Shown in pieces: positions 11,192-22,700 of a stretch of 64,000 nt of DNA; positions within the stretch are counted from its first letter, which is position 1; each line of letters begins with the position of its first letter. A program made the position numbers and the translations under genes. This DNA comes from Schizochytrium sp. CCTCC M209059 (lineage: Eukaryota > Sar > Bigyra > Thraustochytrida > Thraustochytriidae): the NCBI GenBank assembly GCA_000818945.1, contig KN805407.1, forward strand, positions 141,582 to 205,581. The letters run 5' to 3'. The notes under the pieces are model-generated. The model was not told the origin of the DNA and ran no database searches. It worked only from the letters and a program-made list of their open reading frames with translations.

Positions 11192-11477
11192 AGTTCTTCT
11201 TTAGCCAAGCGCATTGCAGAGGCACACAGGATCGATCTTATAGCTGTCAAAGAGCAAGAGCAAGCACGCAGCGCAGCGCACACTGCGCTGCACAAAACAG
11301 GCACCTCTCATGGTGTCGTGGGTCTTACGTGCTCAGTTCTTCTATAACCAAGCGCATTGCAGAAGCACACAGGATCGATCTTATAGCTGTCAAAGAGCGA
11401 GAGCAAGCACGCAGCGCAGCGCACACTGCGCTGCACAAAACAGGCATCTCTCATGGCGACATGGGCCTTTGCATCGT
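11192..11477 (+). repeat. 143-bp tandem duplication
   Basis: Two copies, 11192-11334 and 11335-11477, align without gaps at a spacing of 143 bp and are roughly 90% identical by eye. Each contains GGATCGATCTTATAGC followed by a CGCAGCGCAGCG stretch. The period is not a multiple of three and no copy encodes a convincing peptide. A duplicated small non-coding RNA is possible, but I see no clear C/D or H/ACA boxes. Confidence 0.85.
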
Positions 11478-12181
11478 GACAACTCAAGAAGATGGCGCTT
11501 GAGGTCTGATTCATCTTGGCAGTGTATCGTGCGCTGCCAGTGACACGAAGAAGGACCTTGTAATGTTCGACTTTGTTTTTGATGCCACTGCCCACGCAAA
11601 GCTTTCATCGCAACGGAGATTTGTGGCCCAGCGATTCTCCCTCACACAATTCGTTTTACAGTCTCAGGAACAATTGTTCCAACAAGGTATACGTACAATG
11701 ACGCTCTTTGTCTTTATTTGTTTTTATTTTGATCTATAGGGTAAAAGGACGGTAGCCTTCTGCCGCGATCATGCGCGGTTGGTGCCGACATGTAGAGCGA
11801 CTGCTTGCAACGTCACTCTGCGTACTCTCGCGGCGATGCGTTGACCCCCGGGCCATTATCAATTCACCCTTGTCAGCAAGTGTGATGGGCATGTACATAT
11901 CCGCCAGACAGCTCAAATATGTGTCGGAAAGAATGACGAGAGTTTCGATTTAATAAAACAGGTCCTGCACGCTCGCGCGCACCGGGGCCTTGCACAGCCA
12001 TTGGTCTCCAACAAAGAATCCAAAAGAAACCAAAAGAAAAAGAACGCAACTAATCAATTACGAATTCGATATCAAGCGCTGAAGCTGGCTGTCGCCTTCC
12101 CCGCAACCACATTCATACACACAGGACACGCGCGCGCGGACGAAAAAGCCCCTTTTTTCACAAAATTACTCGGCAGTCAAA

Positions 12182-14161
12182 TCAGGTGCTCTTAGCCTGC
12201 TTGTGAATGGACATGCGGATGCTAACGTACGAGACGATGTAGACGAAGGCATCGAGAGCAATGAGAATGCCAAACTTTTGCCAAAGGTCGTCGGCATCCA
12301 GCTCCTGCAGCTGCAAGTACTCTTCGCCAGAAATCGTCGTGCCGTCCGCTTGAACCAGTGTGCGCGGCTCAAACTCAACAATGAGAAGACCGCTGAGCGC
12401 ATACTGAAACGGACTCAGCCAGTAAAGCCAGGTAAAGTAGTACGGGATCTCCGAGTATGGAATGAGAAATCCGCAAAAGAGTAAAAGAGGCATCACCACT
12501 GGAATCATCTTGCTCTGCGCATCCTGCACGTTCTTGCTCGTGCTGCCGAGCATGAGACCCAAGGCGGAACCAAAAGCAGTAATGAGCATCGTGCCAAACA
12601 GATACAGAAAGTACTGGCGCGCAGACGGGTAAAGACCCACAATGGGGACCGCAACAGAGTACGCCACGCTACTGAGCATGTCAAAGAGCAAGTTGTTGAT
12701 CACCTGCGCCGTGAAAAGCGCAGAAACAGTGTAGGCGCCGTTGCGGAACTCGCGCACAAGCAGCGGGCGCGTAAGCGGAATCACGAGAATCGAGGCGAAA
12801 GCTGTGTCAAAGACAGCCGAAATGACCAAAAAGAAGAGCGGCGAGGTGGACGTAAACGCCGAGCTCACCGAGTCCTTGCGCGCCTGGTTGATAAAGACCA
12901 CACCAAGCAGAGCGCCAATGGCCAGCTTCATAAAGAACATTTGCAAGAACTTTTCCTTGTCGCGAATCGTATCCTCGAAAAAACGCTTGTAAAGCGTCGT
13001 GAACTGGTGCAACCACCCGTTCTTGGCCGTAATGCTCTCGAGCTGCTCCGCAGACACGCCAGCGCCGGCCACCTTGTTATGCTTGGACGTGTCGAGGTTC
13101 TCGCGCGTAGCATCATCCAGAGCCGCCCATTTGTCGGCGAAATACTGGAGATCTTCCTCGTCGCGGGCCTGGAGTTCACGCATGTAGTAGTCGAGCGGGT
13201 TCTCGAAAGCGGGCGACTTGAATCCGATCGACTTAAAGTAGTCGTGGAGCGGCTGCTGCGCCTGGCCATTGTACACGACGCGGCCGTGATGCAGCATGAG
13301 CAGCTTGTCAAACGAGGTGAAGAGCTTGTAGCTTGGCTGATGGATCGTGCAGATAACCATCTGGCCGTTCTCCTTGGCCAGGCGCCGCAAAAGCTCTACT
13401 ACACCCTCGGCGGTCGTCGAATCGAGGCCAGACGAGGGTTCATCTACGAGCAGAATGCTCGGGTTCGTCACGAGCTCGGTGCCAATAGACACGCGCTTGC
13501 GCTCACCACCACTCACGCCGCGACGGTTCTCGTCGCCGACAGGCGTGTCCTTGCACTTGTTCAAGGCCAGGTCCTTGATCAGGCGGTCCACGACGGCCTC
13601 CACCTCTTCTGAACTCGATGACTCCGGCAGCTTAAGCACCGCGCTGTAGCGCAGCGCCTGACGAGGCGTCAGCGCGGGGAAGAGAATGTCGGCCTGCGGG
13701 ATCACGCACACCATTTGCGAGTACTGCTTGGGCAGCGGCTGGCCATTGAGGAACATGGCCTCGTTGCCGTTCTGCAACGTTGCGAGAAGCGAACTCTTAC
13801 CGGCGCCACTGGGGCCCATGAGTGCACACAGTTCGCCAGAGACGAACCTGGCGTTGATGCCGTACAGGATGCGCTTGTCTGCGTACTTGCACATGCCCTT
13901 TTTGATCTTGACGTCGCGGTTCATATCGCGCAGTTCCATCATGAACTCGGGGAAGCTCGTCGTCGTTTGCCTCGGCATCTGCTGCACCTCCTCGGCGACG
14001 GCGGCTTCCGCGTCGCCCTTCTCCAGGTCCATGGTCTCCCCCGATGCCGACGACTCGGTGCGGTCCTCCTCGGCCGGCACGTTCGTCGTCGTCGGCGTCG
14101 GCGTCGTCGTCGTCGCCTGCGCGGCCTCCTCGCCCTCGCTCTCTGGCTTGATGCCCAGCAT
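12182..14161 (-). CDS. ABCG-type half transporter (paralogue 1)
   Basis: ATP-binding cassette half transporter of the White/ABCG2 (G) subfamily, expected to act as a dimer exporting lipophilic substrates across a membrane. The first in-frame ATG (14161) gives 659 aa, normal for ABCG. Order is nucleotide-binding domain then membrane domain, the reverse order typical of ABCG. Walker A GPSGAGKSS is at about residues 116-124, signature VSGGERKR at 216-223, Walker B ILLVDE at 236-241, and the H-loop sits in the CTIHQPSY motif. The C-terminal half carries about six hydrophobic segments, with the typical RNGAY and NPLDYYM motifs. The N-terminal 70 residues are Thr/Glu-rich and variable. It is strongly similar to the ABCG gene at 25026-26834. 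The substrate cannot be predicted. Confidence 0.96.
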   Translation of the reverse strand: MLGIKPESEGEEAAQATTTTPTPTTTNVPAEEDRTESSASGETMDLEKGDAEAAVAEEVQQMPRQTTTSFPEFMMELRDMNRDVKIKKGMCKYADKRILYGINARFVSGELCALMGPSGAGKSSLLATLQNGNEAMFLNGQPLPKQYSQMVCVIPQADILFPALTPRQALRYSAVLKLPESSSSEEVEAVVDRLIKDLALNKCKDTPVGDENRRGVSGGERKRVSIGTELVTNPSILLVDEPSSGLDSTTAEGVVELLRRLAKENGQMVICTIHQPSYKLFTSFDKLLMLHHGRVVYNGQAQQPLHDYFKSIGFKSPAFENPLDYYMRELQARDEEDLQYFADKWAALDDATRENLDTSKHNKVAGAGVSAEQLESITAKNGWLHQFTTLYKRFFEDTIRDKEKFLQMFFMKLAIGALLGVVFINQARKDSVSSAFTSTSPLFFLVISAVFDTAFASILVIPLTRPLLVREFRNGAYTVSALFTAQVINNLLFDMLSSVAYSVAVPIVGLYPSARQYFLYLFGTMLITAFGSALGLMLGSTSKNVQDAQSKMIPVVMPLLLFCGFLIPYSEIPYYFTWLYWLSPFQYALSGLLIVEFEPRTLVQADGTTISGEEYLQLQELDADDLWQKFGILIALDAFVYIVSYVSIRMSIHKQAKST

Positions 14162-15218
14162 CGCGCCCGCGGCTTCCTCTCGCTCTCGCTCTCGCCCTCG
14201 CTCTTGCTCGCAGTCTCCGCGCGCGCGCACGGGGCTCTCGCTCGGGGCTCGCTGCGTTGCGGGTTTGCCGCGCCCTCCTTCCTCGCGGGCTGCGGCGGCG
14301 AACAGTGAACGACCGCGGGCAGCCAACGCCTCTCTCCGGGGAACTCTATAACTGCTCACTCCGCGTATAGTAACTTTCTTTCTCTCCTCCTTGTTCCTTC
14401 CTTCCTAGTTAAGCAGCTTCATTCCCTCCCTCCTTCCTGCTGTGCGTCGCGCGCCGTCGACGCCCGGGGGCGCGCTGCGTCTCTCCGCGGGCGACCGTAT
14501 CCACACTCGCGGACTACCCCCCTTCACAGGGCTGACCCTCGGTGAGCGGCGGCCCTTGTGGGGTGCGCGGGAGGAGCTTGCGACGCGGGACCAGAGACGG
14601 GGACGAGGCGGGGCCGGCGGCGCAGCATGAGCGGGGAGACTCGCAGCGTGCCCCGGTCGTCACTCGGCCGGTCTAATGACGCGAACATCGAATCGATCCT
14701 CGATCGATCCGCGGCGGCTGCGCTGCGACGGCGTCTTTCGCGGCTGCGCTGACAGGACGCGCGATCCCGCGCTCCTCCGACCGACCTGTCTGTTGGAGTT
14801 GCGAAATCGATCTCGAGGAAGGGCGCTGCGAGCAACAGCAACTGCAAGTTTCGGGATCGCTCCCAGCACCTGAGTCGGGAGAAGGTCGGCGCCGTTAGGA
14901 GTCCGCTAGGCCGGCGCTAGGCCGCCCTGGCCCCTTTTTCCAAAAAAACCAAACTCCGTCGGCCAGTCAAGATGTAGCAAAGAAACCGCCGCCGCAGCTG
15001 CAGCTGGCCGCCTCCACACGCGCCAAGGCGCGGCACGCGCGTGCAAGCACCGGAGGCAGCGGATTTCGAGCTCTTCGCGCGTCTGCACCGCTCCTCCCAG
15101 CGTGTACGGACACCTAACCACCGGCCACTGCAGCCACTGGTCAGAGGGGACGATTTGCGATTTTTGCGATTTGCTCACGGTGCGCCGCGCCACAGCCACC
15201 GTGCCGCACGGCCAAGCG

Positions 15219-15261
<43 letters not shown>

Positions 15262-15700
15262 GAGTCTTTCCGGCTGCGGCGGCTGCGGCCCTATGACGCC
15301 TCGCGCGCTGTCGCGTCGGCACCGAGGCGAGCGACATCCGTGCAAGCCCATGTTGAGCTTGAAGAGGGACGCGCGAGAACACACAGCTGTGGGACAGGGA
15401 CGCGCGACAGCGGACAGAGGGGTGCGGGGCGGTCCGGGGGGCGCGAGCTGGGAGCGAGTGGTGACCGATTTCGCAGCCAGCAGCAAGCAGGCTGTGATGG
15501 CGATGGTGATGGCGAAGATGGATGAGGATGGTCGGCGATGGGGATGATGATGGATGGGGATGAGGAGCGTTGAGAAGTGATGAAGATGATGATGAAAGAG
15601 AGAATGGGATGAGGATGGCGATGGCAATGGAGAGAGATGCGGCGAGGAGATGCGGCGAGGAGCGCGCACGAGGACGCGATGTGGGCGGGCAATAGGTGGA

Positions 15701-15776
15701 GAAGCGGCAAGGAGACGATTGCGAAGCGGCAAGGAGACGATTGCGAAGCGGCAAGAAGACGATTGCGAAGCGGCGG
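15701..15776 (+). repeat. 22-bp tandem repeat, about 3.5 copies
   Basis: The unit begins GAAGCGGCAAGGAGACGATT and repeats every 22 bp at 15701, 15723, 15745 and 15767, with one G-to-A change in the third copy. The period is incompatible with a coding repeat. Confidence 0.9.
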
Positions 15777-16272
15777 TCCTGATCTCGGTGAATGGAGATG
15801 CAAAAGTCTGCTGGCTGAAAGTGAGTGTCTGCGACGAATGATCGTAGGTCTCGTCCTGCGAAGAGGATCATTCTGTGTGCGTTCGCGAAACTTTTTGCAT
15901 CTTATATAGTATGAGGGCAAACTGCAAGGAGGCCCTTGGCCCAGCGTTTGCACAAGACATCGAGTGTGGTCCTTGTGCATCTAGGTAGTCGCTTGATCTC
16001 GAACCAATCTTATGACATCGTGGACCATTGACACTTGGCAAGCACTTCTTTGCGATACAGCCATGCGCTCATGTCATCTCAATGTCCTGAAGCACAGGGG
16101 GGGGGGGGGGGGACGATCTTGCACGCTGAAACGGAGTTACTTCATTGTGAATATGCGGGCCCTTGCCACACTTGCAACCAACATAGGACTGCTTTTTAGG
16201 GCGTGCGTGGCCGCGGCGGCCCTGGAGGGGATCAACGGCTTCGATACCAGCTGCAGCAAACACGTTCTCTCC

Positions 16273-16332
16273 GCTCTGCTCTTCTCTGCTCTGCTCTGCT
16301 CTTCTCTGCTCTGCTCTGCTCTTCTCTGCTTC
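16273..16332 (+). repeat. (CTCTG)n pentanucleotide array
   Basis: CTCTG units interspersed with CTTCTCTG, about 370 bp upstream of the LRR-kinase-TIR start codon. It is the reverse complement of the GCAGA arrays at 9.57 and 28.64 kb. Confidence 0.9.
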
Positions 16333-16701
16333 GCTTTGCGCTTTGCACACTCCTGCCGCGAGAGGCGCAAGCAGCCTCCGTGCTGCCCGAGGTACAGGTA
16401 CCCTTTTGGTTCAAGAAGTTATACGTACCTGCCAAGTGGCATCGAAGCGATTCTCAGAGCGGCATCGCGCGGACAAAGCGAGCGAGCGAGCGAGCGAGCG
16501 AGTGGACGCGCGGACAAAGCGCGCGAGAGGCCCGAAGTGAGGCGTGAGAGGGCGACGCGGCGTCAGCTGCCAGCTGCGACGAGCAAGAGAGAACGGACCT
16601 CAAGATAACAGCCGACGCGGGCGTGCGAGCTGGCCGTGCGTGAACACATACCTCTTTTTGCCAAGGCTGGCCTTTTTGTGTTTTCTTGAAGACGACGAAC
16701 C

Positions 16702-19700
16702 ATGAAGAAGTTTTCTGCGCGCATGAAACTGGCGTCACGCGCCCAGCGTGCTGATCGGGCGCCTTCTTCTGTGCACGGTGTGGCCGACGAAGATGGCACC
16801 GCATCCAACGATTCCGAAATGGTTGAGGTCAATGACATTGCTGACGATCACGGTTGTCAACTGGAGGAGAACCCGTACAACAACGACGACGACGACGACG
16901 ACGAAGACGACGAAGAAGAAGAAGAAGGAGAAGAAGCCCGAGACGAGGACGAAGAGGAAAAGGAGGATGGCGACGGCAATAGCGATCAAGCTGACAATGA
17001 AAATGAGGCACCCACAAAAGTGGTTGTGAGAGGAATTTCCGGACTGGACGCAACGGAAAGAGCAATCGAACTGATGCAGATCGGCGTCAAAGAGATCATG
17101 TACGTTACATTCTCCCCGATTCTCACAGAATATCCGTTTTACTTGACTTTGATTCGCAAGACTGACTTCGTATTCTCATTCATGAAACGATGAGCAGTCT
17201 CACTGATTGTACCATTGGCGACGAGGGCGCCGTGGCGCTCGGGAAAGAACTGGGCGAGAATACCTCACTCCTTATGCTTGGGTACGTTACAATCTCCGTC
17301 ATCCTCTTTTTTGTGACGCTCCAAAGCTATCTTTCTTTGATTTGGCAGTCGACTCCCATGCGGGCAAAAGGCACAACATAACAACGACCCAAGAACAAAG
17401 TCTAACGTTTGATGATCACTCACAATCATCAGTCTTGCAAAAAACGAAATATGCGAAGAGGGCAGTGAGGCTCTGGCTGAAGCACTTCGCCAAAATAGCA
17501 CTCTTGCATCGCTTTCGTAAGTTCGATCAGCCTCTAAAGGTCTCCGGCGGCATTGGCATGCATAAAAGCCGCTATGAATGATTAAAAGTGCAGCGAAAGG
17601 AGTCGAAGACTAATATATCCCTTGCACTGCGCGTATGAATGCAGACTTGAAAGCAACAACCTCGGGAAGGCGGGCCTCACTGCGCTCGCAGAAGCGCTAA
17701 ACGTGAACACCACCCTCAAGACGCTAAGGTGAGTATGGTTTCGTAGATTCGCTATCGCTTTCGGGTTTCCGAGGCGTAGTTGCGCATGCCAAGCTAGACA
17801 TTTCTTTCTCTCTCTTTATTGCAACACCAAAGGCTTATTTACGTGTCACAAGTCTCTGCGAGTGAAATGACAGCGTCGAGGCCACGGTTGCTCGAATACT
17901 AACAGATTCTGCTCTCTATCACTTCATCAACCGCAGTATAGGAGGCTCGAATTTTCGTCAAGATTCCAGCGGCGACGAGTATGCGATGGCGCTCGCAAAG
18001 ACTCTTGCGCCAGATGCGAAGCTCGCGACTCTCAAGTAAGTTTGTGGTCGTGCAAAAGCTCTCGTGAATGTGCCACAATGACAACAGCTGCTCGGGGCGT
18101 TTAAAGGCCACGAAATGAGTCAAAACTGAAAAGTTCTTAACGTTCCTTGTTCATCATCTCCCAAAACGAAAAATACACAGCCTCCAGTTTGCCGACATAA
18201 GCGTAGTTGGATGCAAATCGATCGCAGCCTTGCTGTGCAAGAGCAAATATCTCAAGGAGATGGTGTAAGTGGGTCGCCGCATCCATGTTGGGAGGAGAGA
18301 CTTATGGTCCACGAAATTGACATTATGCGCTCATCGCCGCGTTGGCTATGCTCAGTCTGCGTACGAACAACATCGGCGACGAAGGCGCTATTGTGCTCGG
18401 GGAAGCCTTGGGCGAAATGACGTCGCTGACATCATTAGAGTGAGTTTGGAAAAAGTCGACTCGTATTAGTGTTCCTCACTAGAGATAGTGAGACGATAAC
18501 ACACATGCACGCGTCAAGGTAAATGAATGCGTCTTCGAGAATTGACACTCACGCATTACGGTCACCGCCACAAAATATCTTACACAGCCTCCGATCGAAC
18601 GACATTGGCGCTTTGGGGGCTGCGGGACTTGGTGACGGCTTAGGTGCCAACAAATCGCTACGTTTGCTAGAGTAAGTTTCAACAAGGAGCAGATCATGCA
18701 AATGGCATGTACAGATGCAAGATAGCGCATACGTTGGCGTCGCTGGCATCATCTGAGCAGACTCTTACATCTAATGCTCATCATCGCAATCGTTGTGCGC
18801 AGTCTTGAGCTCAATCTCATCAGCGACGAGGGCGCGGTTGGTATTGGCAAAGGTTTAAGCAGGAACGGCGCACTTGAGGAGATGAAGTAAGTTCAAGCGT
18901 CCGAGAAACCTCGTCTTGTGCACACGACAAGGGCAATGAGCGAAAACGCTGGAAAGAGGGCAAAGAAAAATGATGCGAAGAAAAGAGAAGCTGGCCACTA
19001 GGAAGAATACTGACGCTTCGAGCTCATTACATAGTCTTCGTAACTGCCAAATTGGCAGTGTTGGCGCTGCTGGGCTTGCGGAAGGCCTAGGCAAGAACAC
19101 ATCACTCAAAGTTCTCAAGTACGTTACCGTCGCAAATGAAAGGCATGGAGTTAGCATGATAGATGCGGGTAAACGCAAGTGTGCGGCAGCAGCGAAATCG
19201 TGAATGGCTTTTTTATCCACATGAAGCCAGGCAAGAATGAAGCTAAACTGATGATTCGCGATCCTTGCTTTCGTCTCTACTCACACGCAGCCTTGCCATC
19301 AACGAGGTCGGCGCTGCGGGTGCTCAGGCGCTCGGGCAAGCATTGAGCGAGAACACTTCGCTCGCGAGTCTAAAGTACGTTGGACGCTGAGTCACTCAAG
19401 TCGGAAATGTTCCAATTGATAGTTCATGCAATGCAGGCAGCGTGGATACACAACGAAATGGAGAGTCTTTACTGACTCTATGCACGCGAGTCGACAAACA
19501 GTTTGGAGCGCAACATCGTTGGCGCCTCAGGCGCTATTGGGCTCGGAGAAGGCTTGAGCCAGAATAAGTCTCTTGCGTCGCTGAAGTGAGTTGGCTGCGA
19601 ATGTCCGATTGCCTTGTGGCTTGAATGCGCGTGCATTGGCAGAAAGTCGGTGTGGTGGTGACAGGACAAAGGCGTTCTGCAGACGTTGGAAACTGACACT

Positions 19701-22700
19701 CTTTTTGGTCGTTGCCACAACGCATCAACATAGCTTGAGAAGAAACGAGATTGGCGACGAGGGTGCTGTTGGTCTCGGGAAAGCCTTGGGCAAGAATACC
19801 TCGCTCAAGGAGTTGAAGTAAGTTAGCAATTGGCTTCCGCGAACAAAATCGAATAGGGAGCAGACTGGAACGCCACCCAACATGTAGGGCAGCCATAGAG
19901 CTCACCACGCGCTGATGATCACTCCCAGTCTTCAATCAAACGCCATTGCAAATAAAGGTACTGTTGCCCTTGGAGAAGGGGTTGGCGAGAGCAACTCGCT
20001 TACCTCGTTGGGGTACGTTTTCGTCTGTACTTTCCCTAGCTGCCACCCAAAGTGCCATAAAAAAGGCAAAAAGTCCGGATGTGTGGCGGGTGGTGGGGGT
20101 TGTGGTTCGTGGTGGTGGACAATAGAGCGGCAGGGGCGCTCAAGCGCAAGATTTTTACATGGCTGAGAAGTCAGGAAGATTGTGGACGGCACTGACATTC
20201 CGCTTTCGCTACCTGGAATTTCGTACACAGTCTTTCTGTGAACAAGATCGGCGGTGCGGGCGCTGCTGCACTCGGGAAAGCTCTTGCGAAGAGCAAAACG
20301 CTGTCGACCTTGACGTAAGTTGAGCGTGATTACCTTCATCCGTAGCCTGGATCGCTCTGCATGCGTTGCGGGATAAACCAAGAGGACATAATTACATGAA
20401 GGGAAGGGCTTGAAACCCGAAACTGACGATTGTTTTTACCTAACATCCACTGGATGCGAGTAGACTGGAGTCTAACGACATCGGTGACGACGGTGCTGTC
20501 GGGCTCGGGAGAGGCTTGGCCCAGAACAACTCGCTGACCATGTTATAGTAAGTCCCAGGCTCGACCTTTTCGAGCTCATGCTTAATTTCTCGAAGGTTGC
20601 GTTAATTTGGAACGATAAGTGGGCGCCATACTTCTGGGCATATGTAGCGACTGACATTCTGCGTGCGCATCGCCATGTTCCATCGTTTGTTCGCACTCAC
20701 AGTCTCTACGGCAACGAGATCGGTGACGAGGGCGCCATTGGGCTCGGAAAAGGCTTGGCCAAAAGCAACTCGCTCACGGACTTAAGGTAAGTTGCACTCT
20801 ATTTTTCTTTTGTCAGAAATCGGCATTAATGGATGCACGTGGGCGGTTATAATTGCCATACACACGTGCGCTTGTCAAAGAAAACAATCAGAAAGACACT
20901 GACCCTTTGCGCTCCGCAAATGCGCAGTCTTGTCGTCAACGCGATCGGCGACCTGGGTGCTGCTGGGCTCGGGGAGGGTTTGGGCAAGAACAAGTCGTTG
21001 ACCTCGTTAGAGTAAGTATGAGAGCAATACCGCGCAGGATGAACTTGTTCTGACGGATCATTACCACAAATTACATAATGAATAAGCCTTGCTACAAACC
21101 TGATTGGCGCTGATGGAGCTGCTGCTCTCGCAGATGGACTGGCCAAGAACAAGTCGCTCATCTCTCTCAGGTAAGCTGCAGCTGAAAAGTCGCAGTCCAT
21201 TGGCGGCGTGTAGGTGGTACCAGCAAATGAAGGTTAAGCGCTGACATTGAACACTCTTCGCGCGAATCGTGCGTAGTCTCTCGGCCAATGAAGTCGGTAC
21301 CGAGGGTGCTGTGGAGCTCGGAAAGAAGTTGGCTAGAAACACTTCGCTCCAAGTACTAAAGTGAGTTAGAGGATCTACATGAGATGCCAGGACGGTGGCA
21401 GCAACGAAGAACATCATGGCGGGAAAGCAGAAAGGCTATAGCAGCCGCCATGACAACAGAATAGACACTGACAGTCCGCGCGTCTTGTCACGCAACCCAT
21501 ACGCACAGTCTCCAATCCTGTGAAATTGGCGATGAGGGCGCTATTGCGCTCGGACACGGCATTGCCAGGCACAGCTCCCTTTCGCAATTCTTGTACGTTG
21601 ACTCTTCCAAGCGTACTCAAAAAGGGGATCCAAGTCCGAGTCGATAAGAGTGGCAAAAACAGGATGACTTGAATAGACGACGCGACGGTGATGTGAGGAT
21701 AGATACTAACGTTTTCTCGCTGTACCGCTCCAAAATAATCATGCACAGCTTCGCGTTTAACAAGATTAGCCCTCCAGGTGTCGCTGCGGTGGCGGAGTTA
21801 CTTCTCCTTCACACAAACAGCTTGGCTATTGTCGGGTACGTTTACGAACAATCGAGGCACACCTTGTTTGTCTTCCATGCTGACCATCACGTGTCGCGTT
21901 AGAGGCCTGCCTGCACTTTATCAAGACCTGAGCTGGGACGAACTCTTCTCTTTGCAGCGAGGCGACGTGCGGGTGCAGCGAATTCGCCATAGTCTCTTTG
22001 ACGTAGCAACAGGCCAATGGACTCAGCTCGCGCATACATTGGCAAGAACCTTGGCGCATATCTTTGCAACCTTTGTTCTCGTCCTCGACAAGGAGGATCC
22101 GGAGATGCACTCCCTCTTTGCTGACTACGAGCTGTGGCTTCAAGTCGGCGTAAGCGACGCCCACAAAGGCATGACATCTGCGGATGAGGAGAACGAACTT
22201 CCGTTGATTCATGCGCTCTTTGACTGTCATCAGACAACCACACAATTCTCCCTTCAGCAACGCTTTTGCGAAAATATTCTTGCTAAGCGCTTGCTTCTCA
22301 GAGATGGGCTGCTCATGATGAAAGCCGAGGACAGCGGTGGACGGAGCGTTCGTTCACTTGCATTAACCAACCAGAATACAAAAGAGTGGGCCAAAACCTA
22401 TGGCACTTATCTTGATCGCTACAGTATCGCAAAAGGCCCCCCTGTCCACGAGTCCAAGACTTGCGCGGTGCACTATGCAACCGACATCCAGACGAACAAG
22501 GCGGTGGCACTCAAAATCATGCGTGACAAAGAGCAATATGCCCGTGAGATTTCTGCGCGCGACATCTCAAGAAAAGGAGAGGCGTCACTTGCGGGCTGCT
22601 TGCCGCTTCTACACCGCGAAGATCCCGACTTTGCTGCGCGTCTCGATGATGAGCGATGTCTGGTCATGCCGCAAGGCTCTCGTTCGCTTTTCGAAGCCAT

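Larger units (their letters stand above)
3900..12181. other. Gene-free, microsatellite-rich region (8.2 kb)
   Basis: No open frame here looks like a protein. The long ones (for example 5680-6645 +, 7366-8559 + and 7416-8600 -) translate into low-complexity Arg/Ser/Ala/Pro strings and occur on both strands at once, as expected from GC-rich simple repeats that lack stop codons. Visible content: tetranucleotide arrays, many pentanucleotide arrays (4.6, 5.5, 5.7, 6.2, 6.4, 9.57 and 10.3 kb), homopolymers (G22 at 5851-5872, a C run at 8347-8361), CGATCGAT clusters (4284, 5768, 7978) and an imperfect 143-bp tandem duplication at 11.2-11.5 kb. It may hold 5' leaders of the flanking genes or non-coding transcripts. 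I find no tRNA B-box or 5S-like sequence. Confidence 0.6.
14162..16701. other. Repeat-rich intergenic region (2.5 kb)
   Basis: I see no credible gene. The long minus-strand frame at 14906-15871 reads His/Ser/Pro low complexity caused by GATGG/GATGA repeats. Visible content: a (CTG)n tract at about 15218-15259, GATG-type repeats at 15496-15640, a 22-bp tandem repeat at 15701-15776, a G16 run at 16097-16112 and a (CTCTG)n array at 16273-16332. The left part must contain the ABCG promoter and the right part that of the LRR-kinase-TIR gene. A 41-codon ATG frame at 14627-14752 is noted but unsupported. Confidence 0.6.

Noticed and set aside
14627..14752. 41-codon ATG frame upstream of the ABCG gene
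   Set aside because: Too short, no family, GC-rich random context. Kept only as a remark.
14906..15871. 321-codon minus-strand frame
   Set aside because: His/Ser/Pro-rich translation of GATGG, GATGA and CTG repeats; no protein-like blocks.
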